Virus record (IMG/VR): IMGVR_UViG_3300032011_000103
Location: 1 to 26,939 of that record
Source of the DNA: a virus
Length of the DNA: 26,939 nucleotides
Direction: 5' to 3' (one strand)
Part shown: positions 15,436 through 24,703 of the stretch, piece by piece
How the letters are laid out: each line of letters opens with the position of its first letter
Position numbering within the stretch: the first letter of the stretch is position 1
The notes under the pieces: generated by a model
What the model was told of the DNA's origin: nothing
What the model saw: only the letters and a program-made list of their open reading frames with translations
Databases searched by the model: none
Program-made: the position numbers and the translations under genes

Positions 15436-15443
15436 TATTTATA
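15436..15443 (+). promoter_or_regulatory. Late-promoter-like TATTTATA before the tape-measure operon
   Basis: It lies in the core TATATTTATATAA, 26 nt before the ATG at 15470 and 8 nt after the preceding terminator. An AGGAG ribosome-binding site follows at about 15459-15463. It probably drives the near-gapless run 15470-23900. Confidence 0.55.
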
Positions 15444-15469
15444 TAAGAAGAATTACATAGGAGAAACAT

Positions 15470-15679
15470 ATGTCAAAAGAAAAAACAAACGAAGGATTAT
15501 TTGGTACTGCCAAAAAGTTTAGTGATTCATTCTTTAATGGATTACAAAAAAACACCCATGATAAGTTTATTCAGAGGGCTAGAAAAGCTGGTACTCCAAA
15601 AGTATTAACTGATAAAATGGAGAAAATCAGAAAAGAAAAAGCTGAACTCGATGCACTTATCAAAAAATATTCTAAATAA
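15470..15679 (+). CDS. Small basic helical protein before the tape measure (69 aa)
   Basis: Not recognised. It is lysine-rich (KEKTNEGLFGTAKKFSDSF... at the N-terminus) with a charged helical C-terminal half (LTDKMEKIRKEKAELDALIKKY) likely to form a short coiled coil. There is no membrane segment or signal peptide. AGGAG 7-11 nt before the ATG supports it, and the stop is 9 nt before the tape-measure start, with a GGAG in between. As first gene of the tape-measure transcript it may be a tape-measure partner or minor virion protein. That is inferred only from position. Confidence 0.65.
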   Translation: MSKEKTNEGLFGTAKKFSDSFFNGLQKNTHDKFIQRARKAGTPKVLTDKMEKIRKEKAELDALIKKYSK

Positions 15680-15688
15680 GGAGTATAA

Positions 15689-18199
15689 ATGGCTGACGAA
15701 AGAAGTAGATTAGAGTTCCTAAAACAAATAGAGAACGCAGAGGCACGAATCAAACGTGCAAAAGATTCTACTGTCTTAAGCCAAATAAAAATAAATAAAT
15801 ACATTGATGAACAGAAGGCAAAAATAGTTGCCCTGGCAAAAGAGTTAAAGAAAGCTAATCAAGATACTCTTAACGAATATTCTAGTATGGAACAAAGTAT
15901 AGGTTCTATATCAGGTGCGTATGGTAAACTTAGAGATAATCAAAAAGCAGCATTAGATTTAGCAGCAGGTGATGATAGGTTTACTGGTAAAAAATTACAA
16001 TCACTACAAAAAGTTCAAGATTACAATCAACAAATATCTCAATTAGGAAGAGATGATATTCATCAAAAAGCAGCATTGTTGAGTATGCGTGATGAAGAAA
16101 TGGCTAAGATTGGTGAAGGTATTCATGGTAATACTAAAATCTTACAAACTCTTAAAGACCAAAATTCATTAGCAGAAGATTATTCTAACCTCACCGATTT
16201 CCAAAAATCACAAATGGAAAATACCCATAAGGTATTAGAAGGTATAAAGGGTAGTATAAGTGGAGTATTGGATGTATTCAGTACACTTACATCAGGCCCA
16301 TTGGGTATGTTAGGTACTGGTCTTATTGGAGCTGGATTTGCAATTGAGGCATTAGGAAAATCTGCTAAACAACTAGGAACATTCTTTACAGAATCTACAA
16401 TGTCCGCAACAGTATTAGGACTTGTATTTGAAGATGCATTGGAAGTTGCCAAAGGATTGGCAAATGAAATGGGTGGTGTTGAAAATGCAACATTTGGTGC
16501 TCAACTTAAAACAAATTTACTAGCAACCAACTTAGGAATAGGTGGTGGTGAAGCAGCAAAATTAGTTGGAACATTTGCTAGATTAGGTGATGGAACAGCA
16601 GCCGCAGGTGCTGATATGTTATCACTTGTTAAATCTGCATCGATTGCAAATGGTGTAATTCCTGCTGCAGTTGCGGGAGATTTAGCAGCAAATACTGAAA
16701 AGTTTGCTGAGTATGGTAAAGATGGTGGAAAGAATATGGTTGAAGCTGCAATTGCGGCTAAGAAACTCGGTTTAGAAATGTCATCATTAACAAACGTTAC
16801 TGATGGATTATTAGATATAGAAAACTCCCTAACATCAGAGCTCGAATTAGGAGCAATGTTAGGTAAAAATATTAACTTCGAAGCAGCAAGAAGATTAGCA
16901 TATGAAGGAGAGATAGGTTCAGCAGTTAAATCAGCAATAGAACAATTAGGTGGTGTTGAAGAATTTAACAAAATGGATATCTATCAGAAGAGAGAAGCTG
17001 CAAAGGCCTTAGGTGTTTCAGTAGAAGAACTTCAGAAGATGACATCCAATATGGATAAGTTAAACGCTGATGGTTCTATACAACAATCTCAGTTTGATAT
17101 GATGAAAGAATCATTATCTGCAATTGCCAAAGGACCATTAGGTAATATGGTAAAAGGATTAGGTTCAGCTGCAGTTGCGGCTGGTCAAATGGGATTCAAT
17201 GTTGCCGGAACTGCCAAACAACTTAAAAATAAGGTATTTGAAAAAGTAGGTTCACTATTTGGTGGTGGAGCACCTGCTTCTGGTAAAACACCATCTGTTG
17301 CAAAAACCCCAAAAGTTCCAAAAGGTGGTGGAGATGCAATCGGTGGAAAAGGAAGTATAACACAATCACTTGGTAAAATAAACATGAGTGCGGTACTAAA
17401 AGGAGCAGCGGCTTTATTAATAGTTGCAGCTGCAGTATTCGTGTTTGGTAAAGCAGTTCAAGAATTTATGAAAGTTAGTTGGAGTGCGGTTGGAATGGCG
17501 GTAGTATCTATGTTGGCTCTAGTTGGTTCAGTTGCTTTATTAGGTGCTATTATGAGTAGTGGAGTTGGAGCAGTTGCAATTCTTGCAGGTGCAGCCGCTA
17601 TGTTGATTGTTGCTGGGGCTATGTTTGTTCTCGGAAAAGCAATACAAGAAATAGCAAAAGGAGCTGGTGTTGATTTCGCAACACTTGGTACTCAGTTATT
17701 GGCATTTGGATTGGCAGTTGTACCTCTTGGATTAATGGCTCTTCCAATATTCTTTGCATCGGCGGCATTAACTACACTAGGTATTGGTTTAACTGCATTT
17801 GGTATAGGATTACGAATGATACCATTTGAAACCTTAAACTTAGTAAAAGATACACTTACTAATATAGTACCACTAACGAGTGGAATAATATCACTTGCAG
17901 CAGGAATCACCGCATTGGCTGGTTCACTTTCATTATTAGGAATAGCTGGAATTGCTGCTTTACCTGGTCTGATGGCCTTATCAATGGTAGGTGGTATTAG
18001 TATGGCCTTAGGTGGATTGTTCGGTGGTGGTGAAAGTGAAGGTGGAGGTGATTCAATGGAAGCCTTACTCACAGAGATTCAAGGATTAAGAGCAGATTTA
18101 AATGCTGGTAAAGTTGCAGTTTACATGGATGGAACAAAGGTTTCGAGTGGAATTAAAAACGTAGTTAATGGAACAAAAGTTAACTCATATGGATTATAA
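15689..18199 (+). CDS. Tail tape measure protein (836 aa)
   Basis: It sets tail length and occupies the tube lumen. Residues 1-180 are charged helical coiled coil. Residues 190-480 are Ala/Gly-rich helices (e.g. GPLGMLGTGLIGAGFAIEALGKSAKQLG). A Gly/Pro/Lys linker follows at about 520-555. A strongly hydrophobic stretch from 568 to about 790 has several membrane-type segments (AALLIVAAAVFVFGKAV and similar), as in tape measures thought to form a channel in the host membrane. The C-terminus is GKVAVYMDGTKVSSGI, a common tape-measure ending. At roughly 1.5 Å per residue, the usual rule, the tail would be about 125 nm. GGAG lies just before the ATG. Position after the gp26/51-like pair and before baseplate genes agrees. 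Confidence 0.88.
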   Translation: MADERSRLEFLKQIENAEARIKRAKDSTVLSQIKINKYIDEQKAKIVALAKELKKANQDTLNEYSSMEQSIGSISGAYGKLRDNQKAALDLAAGDDRFTGKKLQSLQKVQDYNQQISQLGRDDIHQKAALLSMRDEEMAKIGEGIHGNTKILQTLKDQNSLAEDYSNLTDFQKSQMENTHKVLEGIKGSISGVLDVFSTLTSGPLGMLGTGLIGAGFAIEALGKSAKQLGTFFTESTMSATVLGLVFEDALEVAKGLANEMGGVENATFGAQLKTNLLATNLGIGGGEAAKLVGTFARLGDGTAAAGADMLSLVKSASIANGVIPAAVAGDLAANTEKFAEYGKDGGKNMVEAAIAAKKLGLEMSSLTNVTDGLLDIENSLTSELELGAMLGKNINFEAARRLAYEGEIGSAVKSAIEQLGGVEEFNKMDIYQKREAAKALGVSVEELQKMTSNMDKLNADGSIQQSQFDMMKESLSAIAKGPLGNMVKGLGSAAVAAGQMGFNVAGTAKQLKNKVFEKVGSLFGGGAPASGKTPSVAKTPKVPKGGGDAIGGKGSITQSLGKINMSAVLKGAAALLIVAAAVFVFGKAVQEFMKVSWSAVGMAVVSMLALVGSVALLGAIMSSGVGAVAILAGAAAMLIVAGAMFVLGKAIQEIAKGAGVDFATLGTQLLAFGLAVVPLGLMALPIFFASAALTTLGIGLTAFGIGLRMIPFETLNLVKDTLTNIVPLTSGIISLAAGITALAGSLSLLGIAGIAALPGLMALSMVGGISMALGGLFGGGESEGGGDSMEALLTEIQGLRADLNAGKVAVYMDGTKVSSGIKNVVNGTKVNSYGL

Positions 18200-18202
18200 G
18201 AT

Positions 18203-19966
18203 ATGCCAACAATATTAGAATTATTTCAAAGTAGTGGATTAAAAGATTCAGTTAAGGCGGATAACGAAACTCTAGTAGAACAAGAAACTAGTGGTATCAG
18301 AGTTAAATCCTTAGTTGAATTAAACAATCCTATCTTATATGGTAACGAATCTATTCGTATCGTAAATAGAACTACTGAAGCGGTTGAAAAACAAAGAACT
18401 GCAAATAGTTCAGCACCTGCTGATGGTGGATTAATTGGTAAAGGATTGGGTAAATTAACTGGTGGAAAGGTAAATTCTATATCAGAGGCTAGAGATAAAG
18501 TAAATAGTACACTTGGAATACCCGTTAATTTGATTCCTACTGATGTTGCTAAAGGTTTAGTAGGTAAGAACCCCGTCAACACTTCAATCACCTTAGAAGA
18601 GATTAGATTAGGTGGTGCTGGAACTGGTCTTGGTAAATTTTTAAAATCAACTGGTGGTGGAAATCCATCTGCAATTGCAAAACAAGCAATCGGTAAAGGA
18701 ATTGATTTAGTAAAAGGAGAAATCAGAGGAGCATTATTTGGTAAAAGAGGACCTGATGAACCTGCACAAGGTGAATATAAAAACCTAATACCTGATTATG
18801 GTAATGTAATAGCAAATAGACAAGATATACAAGAAAAGAAACCACAAAAAGAAGGTGGATTTACATATTCATCTACTGTTGATATATCTGCAGAGGCAAT
18901 CGAAGATAGAAACGATATGTCAACCAAACTTGAATATGTGAAATCATTGTATGAAAAAGGTATTTTTGGTACACCTCCATTAACAATTGCTAAAAATATT
19001 CAAATATCTGAAAATAAATTTAATGATGATGAAACTCGTTCAGGTAAAAAACCAAATCTTTATACTAAAGCATCAGAAGATTTAGTAATAGATGATTCAC
19101 AAGATTTAACAATCAATATAGATAAAGTATCATATACACCAACAAGAGGTGAAGGAAAAACATTTGGTGGAAAATATGGATTTAGATTTAAACCAAGTGA
19201 TAATTTTGATGGAGATGATTTTGATAAACAAAGAGATTTAGAAAACAAGTACTCAACAAATGATGATGTTATTGGAAGAACATTAGAAGGTGTAAGGGGT
19301 ATGACAAATAAAAAAGATATTATAAATCAATCACCAGTATCAGATGAAGATATCTTAGTTGATGGAGGAACTCCATTAGAAGATTTTGATTTAATACCTC
19401 TTGTAATTAAAAATACTTATAGTGGAAAGAGAGCACACTTCAGATGTTCTATAAATGGACTTACAGAAACGACTTCACCTTCATGGGATAGTTCTAAGTT
19501 TTTAGGAAATCCATTCAACCTATACACTTACAGCGGTGTAGAAAGAAGTGTAAACTTTAACTTACAGTTGTTTGCACTAAATGCAAATGAATTAGTTAAT
19601 AATTGGGAAAAATTAAAATTCTTAACTTACTTATGTTATCCAACTGGTTATCAAAGTGAAAGTATAGGATATGTAATACCACCATTTATAAAATTTACAT
19701 TAGGTGATATGTACAATCAAAAAGATGGATTTATTGAAAGTTTATCTTATACGATACCAGATAGTGGTGTATGGGAAACAGGACAAGGTAATGCAGTGGT
19801 TGATAATGAGTTTGTAAATAAGTTTAATACTAAAGAACTAACAGTAAACGATTTAAAAGGTTATAAATTACCTAAATTTATAGATGTATCAATAACAATT
19901 AAATTTGTTGAACAAAGAAGTACGACTGGTTTAAGTAAAATGTATAGTTTTAAATCAATAACATAA
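18203..19966 (+). CDS. Baseplate / tube-initiator-like protein (587 aa)
   Basis: Probably a baseplate component joining hub and tube (compare T4 gp48/gp54), judged by position and C-terminal character; I do not see a decisive motif. Residues 70-200 are Gly/Lys/Ala-rich with repeated IGKGLGKL- and IGKGIDLVKG-like segments. Residues 395-587 look like a beta-barrel domain (GKRAHFRCSINGLTETTSPSW, then YSGVERSVNFNLQLFALN and DVSITIKFVEQRS), reminiscent of tube-fold proteins. It starts 3 nt after the tape measure stop without a Shine-Dalgarno and ends 1 nt before the LysM gene, so it is likely coupled translationally. Related contractile systems place a tube-initiator and a LysM protein together, which supports the call. 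Confidence 0.6.
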   Translation: MPTILELFQSSGLKDSVKADNETLVEQETSGIRVKSLVELNNPILYGNESIRIVNRTTEAVEKQRTANSSAPADGGLIGKGLGKLTGGKVNSISEARDKVNSTLGIPVNLIPTDVAKGLVGKNPVNTSITLEEIRLGGAGTGLGKFLKSTGGGNPSAIAKQAIGKGIDLVKGEIRGALFGKRGPDEPAQGEYKNLIPDYGNVIANRQDIQEKKPQKEGGFTYSSTVDISAEAIEDRNDMSTKLEYVKSLYEKGIFGTPPLTIAKNIQISENKFNDDETRSGKKPNLYTKASEDLVIDDSQDLTINIDKVSYTPTRGEGKTFGGKYGFRFKPSDNFDGDDFDKQRDLENKYSTNDDVIGRTLEGVRGMTNKKDIINQSPVSDEDILVDGGTPLEDFDLIPLVIKNTYSGKRAHFRCSINGLTETTSPSWDSSKFLGNPFNLYTYSGVERSVNFNLQLFALNANELVNNWEKLKFLTYLCYPTGYQSESIGYVIPPFIKFTLGDMYNQKDGFIESLSYTIPDSGVWETGQGNAVVDNEFVNKFNTKELTVNDLKGYKLPKFIDVSITIKFVEQRSTTGLSKMYSFKSIT

Positions 19967-19967
19967 G

Positions 19968-20255
19968 ATGAGTAGATACGATAATAACGAAACGAAAAAA
20001 CTTGGTGATGGTAGAGTGGTATATAGAAGTAAAATATATCCACAAATCCCTCTAAGAGATGATGATATCTATGTAGTAACTCAGACTGGTGATAGATTAG
20101 ATACACTTGCAAATCAATATTATAATGATTCTAGTTTATGGTGGATTATTGCAGCTGCTAACAAAATACATAATGCATCTGTTGCATGTGAAGATGGAAC
20201 AGTTCTAAGAATTCCACAAAATTACATAGAGATTAAGAATAACTTTAACAAATAA
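19968..20255 (+). CDS. LysM-domain baseplate protein (gp53 / P2 gpX-like, 95 aa)
   Basis: Residues 35-82 carry a LysM motif: YVVTQTGDRLDTLANQYY, then SLWWIIAAANKI and LRIPQNY. In contractile tails, small LysM proteins (T4 gp53 carries one; P2 gpX is one) clamp the baseplate around hub and tube rather than bind peptidoglycan. At 95 residues it is shorter than T4 gp53 (196) and closer to the minimal gpX-like form. It starts 1 nt after the previous stop and lies 5 nt before the hub gene. Confidence 0.78.
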   Translation: MSRYDNNETKKLGDGRVVYRSKIYPQIPLRDDDIYVVTQTGDRLDTLANQYYNDSSLWWIIAAANKIHNASVACEDGTVLRIPQNYIEIKNNFNK

Positions 20256-20260
20256 GTGAT

Positions 20261-22546
20261 ATGTCATTTAGTTACTTTTCAAGTCCAGAAGGATATATAA
20301 AATCAGAAGTAGATAAACGTAAAGGAAATATCCTATACGCAAGTAAACTCAATGCTTGGATTCGTGTTACTTCTGGTGTTGGTGCTGGAATGATTATAAC
20401 ATCAAACCCAAACTTACCTTTATTTTATGCTGCAAATGCTATCTATGGTGGTATTGGTGCAGAATCTGGTGGAGCTAGAACAGTTACAACAGAGGATGAA
20501 GAAGGTAATACGAAATTAACTGATTTACAAGGTAATGAAATTGATTTTAAAGATAATAGATGGGGTAGACCAAGACCAATTATTAGTGGTATTGATATAA
20601 GTGAAGGAAATAATGGATTATCAAAAAAATGTGAATTACAGATAACTTGTTTTTCATTAGCACAGATGTTAGAGATTCAACAAAAATTTGGAGAACCGGC
20701 ACACTCTGTTTTTCTTGAATTTGGTTGGAATACTGCTAAAGGAGTAGAGGGTATAGTTGATGTACGAGATATTGCACAAGTTGTATCCATGAGAAACTTA
20801 GATTCAATCAAAGCAGTTAGAGAAAAAGCTGCTGGTCAATATGATAACTTCTTGGGTAGAATTACTGGTGGAGGAATTTCAATTGAAGGTGGTGAAAAAT
20901 ATATAGTAACAACAAAGATAACAGGTGTTGGTGATTTAGCAGCATATCTTCAAGGTCAAAAACCACCAAGTGATACTGAAAATAAAACAAACTTAGGTGG
21001 TAAATCATTTTGGTGGACAGGTGGAACTATTAATGATAAAAAAAGACAGTTCCAATATATGTTTAATGATTTACCTGCATACAATAGAACTGATGATGTA
21101 AAGGCATTAGTTGATAATGAATATTTTACAAAATCCTATAACTTTATAAACTTTGATGAAGAACTTAGAGAAGATATGGGAGATGAAACTGTTGATACAA
21201 ATATCAGACATCCTGAAGGAGGTAAAGTTGCTATACCTGGTAACACCCCATTAATTGGAAATGAAAGATTTGTAAAGTTAGATGTATTACTTTCGCTGAT
21301 AACACTTGTAAATCCAATACCAATTGTAACAGATGATAAAGGAAATATAGTAGAGGCACCACTAAGATTTCATAAAATACCAATACGTTCACATAGAAGA
21401 ATATTTAGTACAGATAAGAGTAAACTATTAATTCCAAACAATACAATGCCTAACTTTGGATTATGGTCAATACTAAAAGGAGATGAACCAGCACCAGCTG
21501 AAAGTGCAGGAACTGTTGACATGAGTTACAGTCCAGAGGGTGAAGCAATAAGTTTTCCATCCGAAAATAGATATGACCCAAAAGATGCTGGTATTTTTGA
21601 TGAATTAACTGATTTACGTGCAGGTAATTGGGGATATTTAGAAGATTTATATGTAAATTATGATTTTGCAAAAGGAGTTTTTGATTCTAAAACAAATACT
21701 ACATATGATATGGTTATTCAAATCTTGAATGGATTATCAGCTGCATGTAATAATATGTGGCAGTTTGAAATAGAACAACAAGTTTGTGACCAATATGATT
21801 TATATGGTAAAAAAACTGGTCAAATATTCCAACAACTAGTAATCGTTGATAAAGCAATGTCTTGTCCATCACCAAAAGCTGAAGCTATGCAATTAGTATT
21901 AGGTGGGGAACAATCTATATTTTTAGATGCATCACTACAATCAGATATACCTGGAGCTATGATGGGTACTATTACCATGAAAAAGGCAACTAAAGGTAGA
22001 ATACAAGTTAATCCAGATGGAAGTACAACTGCACCTACAACTGGTAGAGGATTATTTACAGATGAAGTAGATTGGATATCTGCAACAGTAAATCAACAGA
22101 ACTTACAAGCAAAACCACCGGAATCATCAAAAGAACCGAGTAAAGAAGAAAAAATAGCATCAATGTATTCTGTATTTCAAGATAAAGCTGGAGTATATCC
22201 AAATAGTATTAACAATAGTGCAGATGATTTAGATTCTCGTGGTTCGTATAATAAATTATTGATGGCAATTTATGATGACCCATCATTACTAAATTTAATT
22301 AGAAGAGAAGATGGAGTTCAGAGTGGTACACCAGAACATCAAATAGGACAAGCATTACTACCTATTAAGTTTTCATTTACAATACATGGATTAAGTGGAT
22401 GGAAACGAGGAGATAAATTTAAAGTATTAGGATTACCTCCACAATACGACAATGGATTTTTCCAAGTTACACAAATCAATCAACAGATTGAAGGTATGAA
22501 TTGGAAAACAAATATAGAAGGACAATTTAGAAACGTATCATCATGA
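20261..22546 (+). CDS. Large baseplate hub-like protein (761 aa)
   Basis: Probably the central hub, by place in the operon and by its ends. The N-terminal third has a beta-rich hub-like pattern (RPRPIISGIDISEGNNGLSKKCELQITCF at about 104-132; HSVFLEFGWN). The C-terminus (PIKFSFTIHGLSGWKRGDKFKVLGLP... then FFQVTQINQQIEGMNWKTNIEG) resembles the second barrel of gp27/gpD-type hub proteins. A Pro/Glu/Lys linker lies near 622-634. No lysozyme or needle repeat is visible, so the spike and any cell-wall enzyme are encoded elsewhere. The stop overlaps the next gene by 4 nt (ATGA). Confidence 0.65.
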   Translation: MSFSYFSSPEGYIKSEVDKRKGNILYASKLNAWIRVTSGVGAGMIITSNPNLPLFYAANAIYGGIGAESGGARTVTTEDEEGNTKLTDLQGNEIDFKDNRWGRPRPIISGIDISEGNNGLSKKCELQITCFSLAQMLEIQQKFGEPAHSVFLEFGWNTAKGVEGIVDVRDIAQVVSMRNLDSIKAVREKAAGQYDNFLGRITGGGISIEGGEKYIVTTKITGVGDLAAYLQGQKPPSDTENKTNLGGKSFWWTGGTINDKKRQFQYMFNDLPAYNRTDDVKALVDNEYFTKSYNFINFDEELREDMGDETVDTNIRHPEGGKVAIPGNTPLIGNERFVKLDVLLSLITLVNPIPIVTDDKGNIVEAPLRFHKIPIRSHRRIFSTDKSKLLIPNNTMPNFGLWSILKGDEPAPAESAGTVDMSYSPEGEAISFPSENRYDPKDAGIFDELTDLRAGNWGYLEDLYVNYDFAKGVFDSKTNTTYDMVIQILNGLSAACNNMWQFEIEQQVCDQYDLYGKKTGQIFQQLVIVDKAMSCPSPKAEAMQLVLGGEQSIFLDASLQSDIPGAMMGTITMKKATKGRIQVNPDGSTTAPTTGRGLFTDEVDWISATVNQQNLQAKPPESSKEPSKEEKIASMYSVFQDKAGVYPNSINNSADDLDSRGSYNKLLMAIYDDPSLLNLIRREDGVQSGTPEHQIGQALLPIKFSFTIHGLSGWKRGDKFKVLGLPPQYDNGFFQVTQINQQIEGMNWKTNIEGQFRNVSS

Positions 22547-23028
22547 GTTTAACAGATAAAAATAACTATATACCTAATGGATGGACTAGATTACCGAATG
22601 GTAAGTTAGTAAAGGGTGATGCATCAGAAGATAAAATGGTTACTTCTTACAAAAAAATATTGAATAAATCTGATGAACAGTTCAAAAGTATAAAAATAGT
22701 ACAACATAAACCAGAATTAACTGATAAAGATTATGAAACTGGTGTAATTAAACGCTACTTTATACAGAAATCTAATGATAGAAACTCACCTATATACGAA
22801 GTAAGTAGAAGAGAAAGTTCAAAATATACAAAAAGTACTAGATATAATTTAGCAATTATTAATTGGGTAATATTTGGTGGAGATACTTATAAAATTACAG
22901 ATGATATAACACAACCACTAACACCCAAAGACCAGAATGCATTGAGTATAGCATCAGTTTCAGATGTAATACCAAATCTTAATATGTATTTACCAAACTT
23001 GTTACAATATTATAAAAAAGAAAGATGA
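22543..23028 (+). CDS. Unrecognised tail-operon protein (161 aa)
   Basis: No family recognised. Residues 1-30 are NGWTRLPNGKLVKGD-like, residues 60-125 mixed alpha/beta with many charged residues (GVIKRYFIQKSNDRNSPIYEVSRR), and there is a hydrophobic strand at NLAIINWVIFGGDTYKI. The C-terminal part is VIPNLNMYLPNLLQYYKK. No signal peptide or membrane helix is seen. It is joined by ATGA overlaps to both the hub gene before it and the SGNH gene after it, so it is made with them. A small baseplate or hub-associated part is the best guess. Confidence 0.65.
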   Translation: MSLTDKNNYIPNGWTRLPNGKLVKGDASEDKMVTSYKKILNKSDEQFKSIKIVQHKPELTDKDYETGVIKRYFIQKSNDRNSPIYEVSRRESSKYTKSTRYNLAIINWVIFGGDTYKITDDITQPLTPKDQNALSIASVSDVIPNLNMYLPNLLQYYKKER

Positions 23029-23900
23029 TAAAACAAATATATGTAAATGGTTCTTCATTTACTTATGGTTATGGTTTAGACCTCCCATCCTTTTTAAAGG
23101 AATTAAATAAATACGAATCAGAGTATCCAAAATGGGATGCATCCGAAGAAGAAAGAGTAAAGTTTCGTATTGATAACAATTGGCCAACACTATTACAAAA
23201 CAAAATAAACTTACCAGTAACCAATGAAGCAGATTATGGTGGTTCTTGGGAAAGAGTATTAAGAATGACAAGTGATTTCATCTTGAAACACAAAAATCCA
23301 CAAGAAGTACTTTATATTTTAGAAATGCCTAATTCTGTTAGACATGATGTATGGTCTATAAATGAACAACGATATAAAAAAGTAACTGGTAATGTTGGTT
23401 GGGGAGAACCATATACTCATCACGAAGAAAATGCAATAATGAATTGGTATGGTTCATTTGAAGATGGTGGAATCAACTTCGAAAAAGAAATAAAAAGAAC
23501 TATATTTTTATGTTCTTGGTTAAGAGAACTAGGATGTAAGTTTTTAATAATACCAACAGAACAATTAGAAGAATTGAGACCAGATGGTAAAGAAGGTAAA
23601 GAAGAACCAGAAGCAATGAAATTACTATCTGAAGAAATTAAAAAAATAGATTTAAATCTTGTAAAATTTAAGGTAGAAAAAGATTGGCATGGATGTAGTT
23701 TACTTTATCATGATAAATCCGATTATACAAATGATTATGAGTATTGGACTACAAATATGATAGTTTTTTACAATGATTACATAGAAGGTAGAATAGGTAA
23801 TAAAGAAAATGGTATAGATGATGGTCATCCAAATCTATTAGGACATCAAAAACTTTCAGAAGAGATATATCGGTATATTAATTATTATTTAAATTTTTAA
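23025..23900 (+). CDS. SGNH/GDSL-hydrolase-like protein (291 aa)
   Basis: It fits an SGNH hydrolase fold, a family that cleaves esters, often acetyl groups on sugars. Block I is NGSSFTYG (residues 8-15) with S11 as likely nucleophile. Block II glycine is in NEADYGGSWERVLR. Block III may be around YILEMPNSVRHDVW. Block V is D265-DG-H268 followed by PN, the usual D-x-x-H pair. The final LLGHQKLSEEIYRYI helix is typical. There is no signal peptide. It is the last gene of the tail operon, linked by a 4-nt overlap. It may be a virion enzyme that deacetylates host surface glycans, or an intracellular esterase; the sequence does not decide. The fold is likely, the substrate unknown. Confidence 0.68.
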   Translation: MIKQIYVNGSSFTYGYGLDLPSFLKELNKYESEYPKWDASEEERVKFRIDNNWPTLLQNKINLPVTNEADYGGSWERVLRMTSDFILKHKNPQEVLYILEMPNSVRHDVWSINEQRYKKVTGNVGWGEPYTHHEENAIMNWYGSFEDGGINFEKEIKRTIFLCSWLRELGCKFLIIPTEQLEELRPDGKEGKEEPEAMKLLSEEIKKIDLNLVKFKVEKDWHGCSLLYHDKSDYTNDYEYWTTNMIVFYNDYIEGRIGNKENGIDDGHPNLLGHQKLSEEIYRYINYYLNF

Positions 23901-23904
23901 TATA

Positions 23905-23912
23905 TATAAATA
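23905..23912 (+). promoter_or_regulatory. T4-type late promoter TATAAATA before the dioxygenase gene
   Basis: TATAAATA reads in the same orientation as T4 late promoters and lies 18 nt before the ATG at 23931. Other genes here carry its reverse complement, TATTTATA. Confidence 0.5.
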
Positions 23913-23930
23913 TACAACTAAATTAGTTAT

Positions 23931-24683
23931 ATGAGTTACTTATCACAGGAAGAAAAACAACAATTACAATTTGACTGGAGATACAAGGGAGTATCTATAT
24001 TAAATCTACTAACAGACAGTGAAGTAGATTCTTACGCTGAGGAGTTAGAACGAATCAGAATTCAAAGACAAGAAAAAGATACAGAAGGACAATGGGGTGA
24101 GTATGACCCGTATATGTATCCACATAAAGAATCAGAACAACTTACTAATTTAATGAAACATCCTAAAATCATTGAGGCATGTGAGTTTCTTATGGATTCT
24201 AAAATATTTGGTGTACAAACTTGGGCATACTTTAAACCACCAGGTCAATTAGGAAGAGACCAACATCAAAATATATTTTATACACAATGTAAATCAAATG
24301 AAATAATCAACGTTTCGATTGCATTTGATAATCATGACCCCAATAATGGTTCTGTATGGTACTTAGAAGGTTCACATAGATTAGGAAAATTACCTATCGA
24401 AGTAGATGAAGAAAGGGTAGGTTCAAATCCTAAGAATTGGAAAAACGAAAGGGGTAAACCTTGTGTATTACCAGAGGACCATAATTTTCCACACATTGAT
24501 GGGTATCTAAGAAAAGGACAGGTTGCCTTACTACATTCTAATGTTATTCATGGTTCTGAACCAAATACATCAAAACGATTCAGAAGGGCATTCTTAACTG
24601 GTTATATTAAACAAGGTGCAAACTTTGCATCAGGTAACCATATGAAGAGAGAACCAATCGATGTAGGTTCTGCAAAAATTTAG
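23931..24683 (+). CDS. Phytanoyl-CoA dioxygenase (PhyH)-like Fe(II)/2-oxoglutarate oxygenase (250 aa)
   Basis: It matches the PhyH branch of Fe(II)/2-oxoglutarate oxygenases, which hydroxylate small molecules or lipids. Seen: GRDQHQNIFY with H112-x-N114 at the usual HxD metal site, the strand VSIAFDNHDPNNGSVWYLEGSHRLGKLP (the family's D...NG.....GSH.G pattern), and IHGSEPN (H207) with RFRRAFLTGY (R218/R219), the distal His and the 2-oxoglutarate Arg. Asn in place of the metal Asp is unusual and could lower or abolish iron binding, unless a nearby acid substitutes. No targeting signal is seen. It has its own promoter-like element, separate from the tail operon. The substrate is unknown; host metabolite, glycan or nucleotide modification are all open. 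Confidence 0.78.
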   Translation: MSYLSQEEKQQLQFDWRYKGVSILNLLTDSEVDSYAEELERIRIQRQEKDTEGQWGEYDPYMYPHKESEQLTNLMKHPKIIEACEFLMDSKIFGVQTWAYFKPPGQLGRDQHQNIFYTQCKSNEIINVSIAFDNHDPNNGSVWYLEGSHRLGKLPIEVDEERVGSNPKNWKNERGKPCVLPEDHNFPHIDGYLRKGQVALLHSNVIHGSEPNTSKRFRRAFLTGYIKQGANFASGNHMKREPIDVGSAKI

Positions 24684-24703
24684 CAAAATAATTCAAAAAT
24701 GCC

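Noticed and set aside
16180-18072. Minus-strand open frames within the tape measure gene
   Set aside because: Composition is a shadow of Ala/Gly-rich + strand coding; no supporting signals.
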